From: Devosia sp. YIM 151766
GTDB taxonomy: Bacteria; Pseudomonadota; Alphaproteobacteria; Rhizobiales; Devosiaceae
Length of the DNA: 64,000 nucleotides
Direction: 5' to 3'
Assembly: GCF_030285925.1 (NCBI RefSeq)
Contig: NZ_CP127251.1
Location: 1,240,001-1,304,000, forward strand
In this document: positions 17,271-25,869 of the stretch, one piece after another
Layout: each line of letters opens with the position of its first letter
How positions within the stretch are numbered: the first letter of the stretch is position 1
Position numbers and translations under genes: made by a program
The notes under the pieces: generated by a model
Databases searched by the model: none
Seen by the model: the letters and a program-made list of their open reading frames with translations, nothing else
Told to the model about the DNA's origin: nothing

Positions 17271-17793
17271 TTTTGGCAAGAAAGGCCATTGGGCCGTGCT
17301 CAACGCTAACGATCCGCTAACCAATGCGCTGCATCTGCGCAATTTTGCGCGTGCTTCGGCTCTGTCCCTGGCCATTGTCGGTGCCGCCGCGACCCTGGCC
17401 GGATGCAGTGACGAAACCCGCCTGATCATCCATGGCGGCGGCGGCGAGCATGTCTTCAATGTCGAGGTCGTCGATACGCCGGAGAGCCGCGCCCGGGGCC
17501 TGATGTATGTTCAGGAATTGGCGCCGGACGCTGGAATGTTGTTTGATTTCAAGGGGGAGCAGCGGGTTTCCTTCTGGATGCGCAACACCTTCATCCCGCT
17601 CGACATGATCTTTATCGCCGCCGATGGCACGGTGAGGAACATCCACGTCAATGCCCGCCCGCACGACACCACCTCCATCCCCTCCGAGGGTCCGGTGCAA
17701 TATGTGCTGGAAATCCCCGGCGGGCGTTCCGTCGAGCTCAACCTGTCGGCTGGCGACATCGTCGAACACGCAAGAATCAAGGCAAATCAATAG
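17251..17793 (+). CDS. DUF192 lipoprotein
   Basis: The 180-residue protein has an N-terminal hydrophobic segment ending in a lipobox (LAGC, about residue 52 from this start), then a DUF192 domain with the signatures [21 protein letters not shown] and [15 protein letters not shown]. Function of DUF192 is unsettled. I choose ATG 17251, overlapping the cold-shock gene by 20 bases; GTG 17296 is a shorter alternative that leaves a more normal signal peptide. Probably an envelope protein translated with the preceding gene. Confidence 0.82.
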   Translation: MPRPRTDFGKKGHWAVLNANDPLTNALHLRNFARASALSLAIVGAAATLAGCSDETRLIIHGGGGEHVFNVEVVDTPESRARGLMYVQELAPDAGMLFDFKGEQRVSFWMRNTFIPLDMIFIAADGTVRNIHVNARPHDTTSIPSEGPVQYVLEIPGGRSVELNLSAGDIVEHARIKANQ

Positions 17794-17794
17794 C

Positions 17795-18481
17795 TTAAAG
17801 CCGGGCGACGACCATGCAATCGATCACCGCCCACAGATGCAGGCTGGCTCCGGCCACCACGAAAACGTGCCATAACGCGTTCTGGAAGCGCAATTTTTCC
17901 CACAGATGGAAGATGATCCCGGCCGAATAGGTGATGCCGCCGGCCAGCAGCAGCCACAATGTCGAAGCCGGCAAGGCCTGGCCAAGTGATTGAAAAACCA
18001 GCACGCCGCTCCAGCCGATGGCCAGATAGAGCAGGATGGCGATGCGCCCGAAACGCTCCGGCACGATCAGCTTGAGCGCCACGCCCACCAGGGACGCGCC
18101 CCAGACCAGACTCATCATGATCACCCCGGCCGGCGTGCCGCCCAGCACTGCGAGGAAAGGCGTGTAAGATCCTGCAATGAAAAGGAAAATCGCCGCTTGA
18201 TCCAGCCGCGCCAGGAAGCGTTTAATGGGTGTGGCCGGCGATATGTTGTAGGCCAGCGACACGCCGAGAACCACCACCAGCGTCGAAACATAGATCAAAA
18301 GCGCGGGGAAGGCCTCGGGCGCCGTATGCAGCAGCGCCAGGACCAGCAGGATCGACCCGGCGGCAATGGCCACGACCAGGCCGAGAATATGCACCGCCGT
18401 ATCGGCGATCTTCTCGGCAAGCGAATAGGCCCGGCGCTCATCGAGACGCGGATATTTGACAATGGTTTCGTTGGACATCAT
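17795..18481 (-). CDS. Hemolysin III family membrane protein (PAQR)
   Basis: The 228-residue protein has about seven transmembrane segments. Its conserved residues (YSLAEKIADTAVHILG near the start, PKRFLARLDQAAIFLFIAGSYTPF in the middle, WHVFVVAGASLHLWAV at the end) match bacterial YqfA/HlyIII. The Asp and His residues of those motifs are the proposed zinc site. The start ATG 18481 has GGAG six bases upstream. It converges on the DUF192 gene, with one base between stop codons. Confidence 0.88.
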   Translation of the reverse strand: MMSNETIVKYPRLDERRAYSLAEKIADTAVHILGLVVAIAAGSILLVLALLHTAPEAFPALLIYVSTLVVVLGVSLAYNISPATPIKRFLARLDQAAIFLFIAGSYTPFLAVLGGTPAGVIMMSLVWGASLVGVALKLIVPERFGRIAILLYLAIGWSGVLVFQSLGQALPASTLWLLLAGGITYSAGIIFHLWEKLRFQNALWHVFVVAGASLHLWAVIDCMVVARL

Positions 18482-18617
18482 GGCTCTCCATGCCACCATC
18501 CTGTGGCCTGGATGTGACGGGAACCTTGCCGGAACGTGACATTCGCCGCGCATCGCAAAGCCCGGGCCAATATTGGTGGTGAACAAGTGCTTGCCGCGTC
18601 GCCGGCGGCCTTGACCT

Positions 18618-18633
18618 GTAACGCCGCCGTTAC
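18618..18633. promoter_or_regulatory. Palindromic operator before the ArsR gene
   Basis: GTAACG-CCGC-CGTTAC is a perfect 6-bp inverted repeat ending 13 bases before the ArsR start codon. ArsR-family repressors usually bind such dyads over their own promoter, so autoregulation is likely. The same region is also upstream of the divergent hemolysin III gene. Confidence 0.6.
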
Positions 18634-18646
18634 TTTAACCGTCGTC

Positions 18647-19060
18647 ATGAACCGCAAGCCCAAGCCCCCTGTCGCGCTCTATTCCGCCCTGGCGGACGCA
18701 ACGCGTTGTCGCATCATGGAGATTCTGGTCGGCGGCCCCATGCCGGTCCATCGTCTGGCGGAGGCGTTCTCGATCAGCCGCCCGGCCATTTCCCGTCATC
18801 TGCGGGTTCTCAAGCAGGCGGGCCTGGTGGCGGAGGTCAAGCAAGGCCGGGAAAATCTCTATGCTTTCCGGCCGCGGAAACTCGTCAACGCCGTTCGCTG
18901 GATCGAGAACGTTTCCGTGTCCGAGCCCAAGCCGGATATCGCGGCGGCGCCGATTGTCCTGGCTCTCCCCGCTATCGAGCCCGCCGCCACCGGCAAGTCG
19001 CCACGGCCTCACCGGCCCATAAAAGCCGAATCGGTCACGCAGATGGGGTTCGATTTCTAG
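18647..19060 (+). CDS. ArsR family transcriptional regulator
   Basis: The 137-residue protein has a winged helix-turn-helix at about 10-90, with the ArsR pattern LADATRCRIMEILVGGPMPVHRLAEAFSISRPAISRHLRVLKQAGLV. No metal-binding cysteine pair (CVC) is present in the recognition region, so it probably senses something other than arsenite, or acts like the SmtB-type regulators that use an enzyme or small-molecule signal. The C-terminal 45 residues are Pro/Ala-rich and likely disordered. The start at 18647 follows a palindrome; its ribosome site is weak. Confidence 0.85.
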   Translation: MNRKPKPPVALYSALADATRCRIMEILVGGPMPVHRLAEAFSISRPAISRHLRVLKQAGLVAEVKQGRENLYAFRPRKLVNAVRWIENVSVSEPKPDIAAAPIVLALPAIEPAATGKSPRPHRPIKAESVTQMGFDF

Positions 19061-19096
19061 AGCAGCGCGTTCAGAACGCGCGCCGCTTAGAGCAGC
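19058..19096. repeat. Intergenic palindromic repeat, possible bidirectional terminator
   Basis: TAGAGCAGCGCGTTC and its imperfect inverse GAACGCGCGCCGCTTAGAGC lie between the convergent ArsR and HAD genes. The GAGC-GCGTTC/GAACGC-CGCTC pattern recurs at 44,470-44,500, so this is a small dispersed element that can fold into a hairpin at gene ends. Confidence 0.6.
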
Positions 19097-19842
19097 GGCG
19101 CGGGCAGGGGGTCTATCAGCGACAATCCCCTGTCATCCATGTCGAGGCTTGTGCACACGGCCCGCTCGAAATCGACGGCGTTCCACATGATCTGCGCCGG
19201 AGAGACGCGCGCTTCCACCGCGCCGAGGGCCGCCCGCGCCCCCAATGCGAAGGGCCGAATGGCCCGGCCGATCTGCACCGATGCCGCCTGCGCCGCCGCG
19301 ATATCCTTGCGCTGGTCGCCGATATACCAGATCACATCGGTGCCGCGTAGCTCGCGGCCCAGGCCCTGCAGCGCGGCGAGGATGGAATCGGGCCATGGCT
19401 TGCCGCGCGAGACGTCCTCGCGAAAGATTGCCGCGCTGAAATATTTCTTGAGATCGAAGGCTTCGAGCACGTCGTGGCCATAGCCGCGACCCAGCCCGTT
19501 GCTGACCACGCCGAGCGCCACGCCCTCGCCGCGCAGCCGTTCCAGCACGCCGCGCATCGTTTCGCAGGGCTCCAGCATATCCTCGATGGATTTGCGGCGG
19601 ACCTTATGGATCGCCTTGTGCACCAGCAATTTCGGCGCACGCTCCACGGCGCGGCTGCGCCGCATCAGCCGAAACCGCGCCGCCAGCCTTCCACCCCGGT
19701 GCGAACAATCGTCCAGGAATTCCAGCATTTGCAGCACGCGCGGATTGACGTGGTGCACCAATGTCCCATCGAGATCGAAGAGCACGATGGTGGGTCGGGT
19801 CGCGTTTTCAGCCAGTGGATCAATCCCCGTTTGTGGCGGCAA
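19087..19842 (-). CDS. HAD-superfamily hydrolase (phosphatase-like)
   Basis: The 251-residue protein has the HAD motif I FDLDGT (nucleophile Asp23, acid Asp25), motif II in VVSNG, a lysine region (SRGKPWPDSI) and motif IV IGDQRKDI. A helical cap lies between motifs I and II. It hydrolyses a small phosphate ester of unknown identity; phosphoglycolate phosphatase-like enzymes are the closest recognisable group. Confidence 0.85.
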   Translation of the reverse strand: MPPQTGIDPLAENATRPTIVLFDLDGTLVHHVNPRVLQMLEFLDDCSHRGGRLAARFRLMRRSRAVERAPKLLVHKAIHKVRRKSIEDMLEPCETMRGVLERLRGEGVALGVVSNGLGRGYGHDVLEAFDLKKYFSAAIFREDVSRGKPWPDSILAALQGLGRELRGTDVIWYIGDQRKDIAAAQAASVQIGRAIRPFALGARAALGAVEARVSPAQIMWNAVDFERAVCTSLDMDDRGLSLIDPLPAPLL

Positions 19843-20002
19843 AATGGCCTAATTCGCCGGTGCGGGCAAGTCTTTAAGGTTAATGAAAGCCGTGCATTGG
19901 GGCAAAAGCCCCGCCCGTCAGGGCTTTCGGGCCGCCGCGCCACCGACGAATCGGAACCGGCGGCGAATCCGTCCACAGCCATAATCGATTCTCGGAAAGG
20001 CT

Positions 20003-20079
20003 TGGCGATCCCGGCAGGATTCGAACCTGCGACCAACAGCTTAGAAGGCTGCTGCTCTATCCAGCTGAGCTACGGGACC
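20003..20079 (-). tRNA. tRNA-Arg (TCT anticodon)
   Basis: The minus-strand cloverleaf has acceptor GGTCCCG/CGGGATC, anticodon loop CTTCTAA (anticodon TCT, decoding AGA), T-loop TTCGAATCC, and an encoded CCA. Confidence 0.96.
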
Positions 20080-20143
20080 GCAATCACGCTCTCCTTTACA
20101 GCATTTTTCTGTGAAAGCGACACCTGCCACATGCCATTTTCGC

Positions 20144-21181
20144 TCAGGGCCTTGGCGCGATTGCCGTGCTTTCCCGGACGATCAGGTCCGAGGTCAGCAG
20201 GATGCGCAACGGACCCCCGGCCGGCTCGGTTTTTTCCAGAATGTCGATCAGCGTCTCCGCCGCCATACGACCCAGCGTTTCGCGCGGCTGGCGCATCGTG
20301 GTCAATGGCGGCGTATAATGCGCCGCCACGCCGAGATCGTCGAAGCCGATCACCGAAATGTCGCGCGGGCATTCCAGCCCATGCCGGCGCAGGCCGGAAA
20401 GGAAGCCGATGGCCGATTCGTCATTGGCGGCGAACATCGCCGTGGGCCGGTCGCTCAGTGCCATGAACCGGGCCGCCGCGGCGAAGCCGCTGGTGATTTC
20501 GAAATTGCCGCGTAGCAGCCATTCGGGCTGGACCACCTGCCCGGCGCCCTCCAATGCCTGCTTGAACCCGGCCAGCCGGTCGCGGGCCACCACATTGTGC
20601 TCAGGCCCCAATATATGTCCGATCTTGCGGTGGCCCAGATCGATCAGGTGCCGCGTGGCCCGCGCCGCCGCTTCGGCATTGTCGGTCAGCACCGTGTGGA
20701 AATCGGTCTGCGGAATATCCTCGCAGGCCAGCACCAGGGGAACCGAATTGGGTGGCGAGGCGATAGCCCTGAGCGTCTCCGGGCTGAGCGAGCCATCGAG
20801 CAGCAACAGACCATCGGCCCGGTTCGAGAGCATGTAATCCTGCAGGCGCCGCGCCGTTTCCTGCCCCAGATAGAGATTGGCCACCAGCACCCCATAGCCG
20901 CGGCTCGTGGCCTCCCGTTCGATGGCATCCAGAATTGACGAAAAGAACGGATTGCGGATATCGGGCAGCGCCACCAGGATGGTTCTGGCGTTTCGCTGCC
21001 GCAATGAACGGGCGGCCTGGTTGAGCGTGTAACCCGTTGCATGAATGGCTGCCGAAATTCGCGCCCGAGTGGCCTCGCTCACCTTTTCGGGGCTCGACAG
21101 GGCGCGGCTCACCGTGGCGGTGGAAACCTTCGCGGAGCGCGCAACATCTTGAATCGTCGGCGTTTTTCTTTTCTGATTCAT
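20144..21181 (-). CDS. LacI family transcriptional regulator
   Basis: The 345-residue regulator has the LacI helix-turn-helix (TIQDVARSAKVSTATVSRAL, about 8-27), the hinge helix NQAARSLRQR and a periplasmic-binding-protein-like effector domain to the end. It is divergent from the sugar ABC operon. I start at ATG 21181; a TTG three codons upstream is less likely. Two palindromes at 21266-21279 and 21301-21314 lie between it and the transporter, so it probably represses the operon until a sugar binds. Confidence 0.93.
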   Translation of the reverse strand: MNQKRKTPTIQDVARSAKVSTATVSRALSSPEKVSEATRARISAAIHATGYTLNQAARSLRQRNARTILVALPDIRNPFFSSILDAIEREATSRGYGVLVANLYLGQETARRLQDYMLSNRADGLLLLDGSLSPETLRAIASPPNSVPLVLACEDIPQTDFHTVLTDNAEAAARATRHLIDLGHRKIGHILGPEHNVVARDRLAGFKQALEGAGQVVQPEWLLRGNFEITSGFAAAARFMALSDRPTAMFAANDESAIGFLSGLRRHGLECPRDISVIGFDDLGVAAHYTPPLTTMRQPRETLGRMAAETLIDILEKTEPAGGPLRILLTSDLIVRESTAIAPRP

Positions 21182-21265
21182 CGCCGGCAACGATCCTTCC
21201 CGTTGTCAATTACCTATTCGATCTAAATCGATCTTGACACGCCTGCAAGGCTTGTAAGAAACTCC

Positions 21266-21314
21266 TGAAATCGATTGCACAACCACTTTGAAATGTGTAG
21301 TGCAATCGATTACA
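21266..21314. promoter_or_regulatory. Two LacI-type operators
   Basis: TGAAATCGATTGCA (21266-21279) and TGCAATCGATTACA (21301-21314) share the palindromic core AATCGATT with CG at the centre, as LacI-family sites do. Their centres are 35 bp apart, about 3.3 helical turns. They lie between the regulator and the binding-protein gene, 92 bases or more before the latter. Confidence 0.8.
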
Positions 21315-21405
21315 CGCGGTTTCGGGTTGCTCTGAGGTAGAGGCAGCCATGCAGCCGGTGCATCGCTGGGGCGAGAGCTCCTCGTGTTCGTTGGGAGGAC
21401 AACCT

Positions 21406-22644
21406 ATGAAGAAATTTGCAGTGGTTGCCGCTATGGCAACCGCTTTCCTCGGCTCCACGGCCTTTGCTGCCGAGCTGGAAGTCACGCATTGGTGGACGTC
21501 GGCTGGTGAAGCGGCGGCGATCGCCGAATTCGCCAAGATCTTCGAAGAAGAGACCGGCAATACCTGGGTGGACAGCGCCCTGGCAGGTTCAGGCACTGGC
21601 GCCAACCCCGTCATCATCAGCCGCATCATCGGCGGTGACCCGATGGGCGCCACGCAGATGAATACCGGCCGCGACGCCGAAGAGCTCATCCAGGCCGGCC
21701 TGATGCGCGACCTGACCGACGTTGTCGCCGATCTGGACATCGACTCCTTCTATGTCGATCAGTCGCTGCTCGAGCCCTGCCGCTACGAAGGTGGCCTCTA
21801 TTGTCTGCCGATCAACATCCACTCGTGGGACTGGCTGTGGCTCTCCACCGCCGCTTACGAGAAGATCGGTCAGCCGGTCCCGACCAATTGGGACGAATAT
21901 GTCGATTCCTGGCCTGCTCTTGAGGAAGCCGGCATCCTGCCCTTCGGCCTGGCCGCGGGCTGGCCGATCGATGGCATCCCGGGTGTGCTGACCGCCGGCG
22001 TTGGCGGCACGGACCTGGTCCTGGCCATCAACCGCGACAAGGATGCCGATGCCGTTCGCGGCGCCGATTTCCGCGAAGTGGCGGAAGCCCTGGACGATCT
22101 GCGTTCGGTCATCTCGCCCGAAATGATGGTGCCGTCCTTTGGTGACGTCGGCAATCAATTGCTGGCGGGCGAAGCGGCCGGCAACATCCATGGCGACTGG
22201 CTGGCGGGCGACCTTCAGGTTGCTGGCGGCGTTGCCGGTGAAGACTACGAATGTCTGCCGGGTCTCGGCCTGAACGACATGCTCAGCGGCGGCGGCGATT
22301 CCTTCTACTTCCCGCTTCTGCCCGAGGGCACCGATCCGGACGTCATCGAAGCGCAGGCCCAACTGGCCCGCATCCTGATCTCGCCCGAAGCGCAGCTCAA
22401 GTTCAACCTGGTCAAGGGCTCCATGCCGATCCGCACCGATATCGACCTGTCGGGCGCCAATGCGTGCATGACCAAGGCTCTGGGCCTGCTGGGCAACGGC
22501 CTGCTCCCCTCGGGTGACTTCTCTCTGTCCAGCGATACGCAGCAGCAGCTGAACGACCTCACCAAGGAGTTCATCGCCGACGACAGCATCACCGTCGACG
22601 ACTATATCGAGCGCTACGCCTCGATCATCGAGCAGGCTGACTGA
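21406..22644 (+). CDS. Carbohydrate ABC transporter substrate-binding protein
   Basis: The 412-residue periplasmic protein has a signal peptide (cleavage near residue 22, TAFAA), then ELEVTHWWTSAGEAAAIAEF, the opening typical of glucose/mannose-type (GtsA-like) binding proteins. The start at 21406 has GGGAGG upstream; a longer frame from 21349 is not supported. It delivers an aldose or glycoside to the permeases encoded 96 bases downstream. Confidence 0.92.
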   Translation: MKKFAVVAAMATAFLGSTAFAAELEVTHWWTSAGEAAAIAEFAKIFEEETGNTWVDSALAGSGTGANPVIISRIIGGDPMGATQMNTGRDAEELIQAGLMRDLTDVVADLDIDSFYVDQSLLEPCRYEGGLYCLPINIHSWDWLWLSTAAYEKIGQPVPTNWDEYVDSWPALEEAGILPFGLAAGWPIDGIPGVLTAGVGGTDLVLAINRDKDADAVRGADFREVAEALDDLRSVISPEMMVPSFGDVGNQLLAGEAAGNIHGDWLAGDLQVAGGVAGEDYECLPGLGLNDMLSGGGDSFYFPLLPEGTDPDVIEAQAQLARILISPEAQLKFNLVKGSMPIRTDIDLSGANACMTKALGLLGNGLLPSGDFSLSSDTQQQLNDLTKEFIADDSITVDDYIERYASIIEQAD

Positions 22645-22658
22645 TCGTCAGGACCCTT

Positions 22659-22721
22659 TGATGGGATTGATTTCCCATCACTGAAAAGCGGTGGTCGGCC
22701 TTGATCGACAAGGTCGACCAC
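22659..22721 (+). terminator. Two hairpins after the binding-protein gene
   Basis: TGATGGGA/TCCCATCA (22659-22666 with 22673-22680) and GTGGTCG/CGACCAC (22691-22697 with 22715-22721, with an inner CCTT/AAGG) form two stable stems between binding protein and permease. They probably protect the upstream message and limit read-through, giving more binding protein than permease. Confidence 0.65.
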
Positions 22722-22740
22722 TTTCTTATGGAGAGATGCA

Positions 22741-23682
22741 ATGGCGGACCTAGCCGTTCAAACGGGGGAGGGTGCCGGGCGAGTTGGCCGGCCCGGGCTC
22801 CTGAAAAAGACCTTCCTTCACAATTTGCCCGCCAAGATTGCGGCGATTCCGATGATCGCCACCGTCCTGATCGTCTTCATCGGCTGTACGATCTGGACCG
22901 TCTATTATTCCTTCACCAATTCGCGGCTGCTGCCGACCGGCAAATTTGTCGGCTTTGATCAGTATGAGCGGCTTTTCGCTACGTCGCGCTGGAATATCTC
23001 GGTCACCAACCTGCTCACCTATGGTTCGATGTCGCTGGTTCTGACGCTGAGCCTGGGCTTCCTGCTCGCCGTGCTGATGGATCAGAAGATCCGCTTTGAA
23101 AGCGCCTTCCGCACCATCATGCTCTATCCCTTCGCCCTGTCCTTCATCGTCACGGGCCTGGTCTGGCAGTGGATCATGAATCCCACGCTTGGGCTCCAGG
23201 GCACGATGCGCCGGCTGGGCTGGGAGAGCTTCACCTTCGATTGGATCGCCAATCCCCGCATGGTCCTGTTCGCCCTGTTGATCGCCGGCCTCTGGCAGGG
23301 CGTGGGCTTCTGCATGATTCTCATGCTGGCCGGCCTGCGCGGCGTCGACGAGGAAATCTGGAAGGCCGCGCGGGTCGACGGCATCCCGACATGGCGCACT
23401 TATATTTCCATCGTTCTGCCGATGATGCGCGGCGTGCTGGTCACCGCCGTGGTGCTGATCGGCTCCGGCATTGTCCGGCTCTACGATCTCGTGGTGGCGC
23501 TCACCAATGGCGGTCCCGGCATCTCCTCGGAAGTGCCCGCCAAATACGTCATCAACTACATGTTCGGCGGCGGCAATATCGGCCAGGGCCTGGCGGCGGC
23601 GACCATGATGCTGCTCACGGTGCTGATCATCGTCATTCCCTGGGCTTACCTTGAATTTGGCGGAAAGGGGCGCCGCACATGA
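22741..23682 (+). CDS. Sugar ABC transporter permease 1
   Basis: The 313-residue membrane protein has about six transmembrane helices and the EAA loop contacting the ATPase (KAARVDGIPTWRTYISIVLPM). It is a MalF-type subunit and pairs with the protein encoded from 23679. A GGAGA ribosome site precedes the ATG. Its stop overlaps the next start by four bases. Confidence 0.93.
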   Translation: MADLAVQTGEGAGRVGRPGLLKKTFLHNLPAKIAAIPMIATVLIVFIGCTIWTVYYSFTNSRLLPTGKFVGFDQYERLFATSRWNISVTNLLTYGSMSLVLTLSLGFLLAVLMDQKIRFESAFRTIMLYPFALSFIVTGLVWQWIMNPTLGLQGTMRRLGWESFTFDWIANPRMVLFALLIAGLWQGVGFCMILMLAGLRGVDEEIWKAARVDGIPTWRTYISIVLPMMRGVLVTAVVLIGSGIVRLYDLVVALTNGGPGISSEVPAKYVINYMFGGGNIGQGLAAATMMLLTVLIIVIPWAYLEFGGKGRRT

Positions 23683-24614
23683 GCCAGACAGCAATTATGA
23701 CCGGTTCGGAACAGTCCCGGAATTCGGCCGATGCCGTGGAGCCGCGCGGCCCGCGTCCCAAGCCGTTCTTCACGCCCAAGAAGATCATGATCTATTCGAC
23801 CCTGATCTTCTTCTCGCTCTACTTCCTGTTTCCGCTCTACATCATGGTCGTGACCTCGCTCAAGACCATGCCCGAAATCCGTTTCGGCAACATTTTCGCT
23901 CTGCCGGGCCAGATCAATTTCGATGCCTGGGCGCGGGCCTGGACCAGCGCTTGCACGGGTTTGACCTGTCAGGGCCTGTCGCCGGGTTTCTGGAACTCGG
24001 TCAAGATCACCATTCCGAGCACCATCGTCTCCATCTTCATCGCGGCGGTGAATGGCTATGCCCTGGTCAATTGGCGCTTCAAGGGCGCGGACTTCTTCTT
24101 CTCCGTGCTGATCTTCGGCTCGTTCATCCCCTATCAGGTGATGATCTATCCGCTGGTCATCATCACCCGTGAGCTTGGAATTTTCGGTTCCCTGCAAGCC
24201 GTCATCCTCATCCACACCATTTTCGGCATGCCGATCCTGACCTTGCTGTTCCGCAATTACTTCTCGGCCCTGCCGCAGGAATTGTTCAAGGCGGCGCGCG
24301 TCGACGGAGCGGGATTCTGGCGCATTTTCTTCGAGATCATGCTGCCCATGTCGCTGCCGATCTTCGTGGTGGCGATCATCCTGCAGGTCACCGGCATCTG
24401 GAACGACTTCCTGTTCGGCGTGATTTTCGCGGGTACGCAGAACTATCCGATGACCGTCCAGCTCAACAACATCGTCAACTCGGCTCAGGGTACGCCCGAA
24501 TACAACGTCAACATGGCTGCGACCGTGCTGACCGGCATGGTGCCCCTGATCATCTACTTTGTGTCCGGCAAGCTGTTCGTACGCGGCGTCGCCGCCGGCG
24601 CCGTGAAGGGATAA
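23679..24614 (+). CDS. Sugar ABC transporter permease 2
   Basis: The 311-residue MalG-type membrane subunit has about six transmembrane helices and its own EAA loop (KAARVDGAGFWRIFFEIMLPM). The cytoplasmic N-terminus is unusually long and basic/proline-rich before the first helix. It starts within the stop codon of permease 1, so translation is coupled. Confidence 0.93.
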   Translation: MSQTAIMTGSEQSRNSADAVEPRGPRPKPFFTPKKIMIYSTLIFFSLYFLFPLYIMVVTSLKTMPEIRFGNIFALPGQINFDAWARAWTSACTGLTCQGLSPGFWNSVKITIPSTIVSIFIAAVNGYALVNWRFKGADFFFSVLIFGSFIPYQVMIYPLVIITRELGIFGSLQAVILIHTIFGMPILTLLFRNYFSALPQELFKAARVDGAGFWRIFFEIMLPMSLPIFVVAIILQVTGIWNDFLFGVIFAGTQNYPMTVQLNNIVNSAQGTPEYNVNMAATVLTGMVPLIIYFVSGKLFVRGVAAGAVKG

Positions 24615-24620
24615 ACGATT

Positions 24621-25703
24621 ATGCAACCCAGCGTTTCCATCAAGGACCTGTCGCTCAGCTTCGGCAGTGTCAAAGTGCTCGAACATCTCGACCTCGACAT
24701 TGCCCAGGGCGAGTTCATCGTGCTGCTCGGTCCCTCGGGCTGCGGCAAGTCCACCCTGCTCAATTGCATTGCCGGCCTGCTGGACGTGTCGGACGGGCAG
24801 ATTTTCATCAACGGCAAGAACGTCACCTGGGAAGAGCCCAAGGATCGGGGCATCGGCATGGTGTTCCAGTCCTATGCGCTCTATCCGCAGATGTCGGTGG
24901 AAAAGAATCTTTCCTTCGGCCTGCGCGTTTCCGGCATGCCCCGGCCCGAGATCGAGAGCCGCGTGAAGCGCGCCGCCGAAATCCTGCAGATCGAGCCGCT
25001 CTTGCAGCGCAAGCCGGCCAATCTGTCCGGCGGCCAGCGCCAGCGCGTCGCCATCGGCCGCGCTTTGGTGCGGGATGTGGACGTGTTCCTGTTTGACGAG
25101 CCGCTGTCTAATCTCGACGCCAAGCTCCGCTCGGACCTGCGCGTCGAGATCAAGCGCCTGCATGCTCGTCTCAAGAACACCATGATCTACGTGACCCACG
25201 ACCAGATCGAGGCCCTGACGCTGGCCGACCGCATCGCCATCATGAAGAATGGCGTGATCCAGCAATTGGCCGATCCACACACCATCTACAACAAGCCGAC
25301 CAATCTCTACGTGGCCGGCTTCATCGGCTCGCCCTCGATGAATTTCATCAAGGGAACGCTGGAAGGCCAGAGCTTCACCGCCGACGACGGCACCTTCATT
25401 CCGGTCGGCGCCTACCAGTTCGAGGCTGCGCAGGCCGGTTCGTCCAAGGCGGTATTGGGCGTTCGTCCCGAGCATATCTTTATCGGCGAGGCTGCCGAGG
25501 CCATGCCGTTCAAGGCCGAGGCGGAAGTGGAAATCGTCGAGCCGATGGGGTCGGAAACCCTGGCCTGGACCAAGGTTGCCGGCGTGTCGGTCACCTTCCG
25601 TTGCAGCAGCGACATCCCGCTTGCGGCCGGCGACAAGATTCAGGTGGGCTTCGACATCGCCCGCGGTTCGCTTTTCAGCGCGGAAACCGAAAGCCGCCTG
25701 TAA
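24621..25703 (+). CDS. Sugar ABC transporter ATP-binding protein (MsmK/UgpC type)
   Basis: The 360-residue ATPase has Walker A GPSGCGKST (37-45), a Q-loop (MVFQSYALYP), signature LSGGQ, Walker B VFLFDEPLSNLD and H-loop YVTHDQIEA, then a C-terminal regulatory/TOBE domain from about 240. It energises the two permeases upstream; six bases separate it from permease 2. Some MsmK-type ATPases serve several importers. Confidence 0.94.
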   Translation: MQPSVSIKDLSLSFGSVKVLEHLDLDIAQGEFIVLLGPSGCGKSTLLNCIAGLLDVSDGQIFINGKNVTWEEPKDRGIGMVFQSYALYPQMSVEKNLSFGLRVSGMPRPEIESRVKRAAEILQIEPLLQRKPANLSGGQRQRVAIGRALVRDVDVFLFDEPLSNLDAKLRSDLRVEIKRLHARLKNTMIYVTHDQIEALTLADRIAIMKNGVIQQLADPHTIYNKPTNLYVAGFIGSPSMNFIKGTLEGQSFTADDGTFIPVGAYQFEAAQAGSSKAVLGVRPEHIFIGEAAEAMPFKAEAEVEIVEPMGSETLAWTKVAGVSVTFRCSSDIPLAAGDKIQVGFDIARGSLFSAETESRL

Positions 25704-25714
25704 GGCGACAAATC

Positions 25715-25740
25715 GAGCGGCGTCCCCTGGGACGTCGCTC
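25715..25740 (+). terminator. Hairpin after the ABC ATPase gene
   Basis: GAGCGGCGTCCC pairs with GGGACGTCGCTC (one G-T pair) around a two-base loop. There is no T-run, so it may be a processing or attenuation site between the transporter and enzyme genes rather than a terminator. Confidence 0.55.
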
Positions 25741-25869
25741 CGATAAGCGACGCACATTACTTTTGCGGCACTCGATCTGTCCGGGCGCGGCGACGCCAGC
25801 CTCAAAGATGGCTATCCCTCCGGTCCGACGCGACACCGCATCCAATCGCCAGTACGAGAGGCCATCTCA

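Noticed and set aside
23646-25805. A 719-codon minus-strand open frame opposite the permease and ATPase genes
   Set aside because: It is a GC-rich shadow. The plus-strand genes have clear domains, ribosome sites and coupled starts, and the antisense product is His/Asp/Gly-rich with no recognisable domain.
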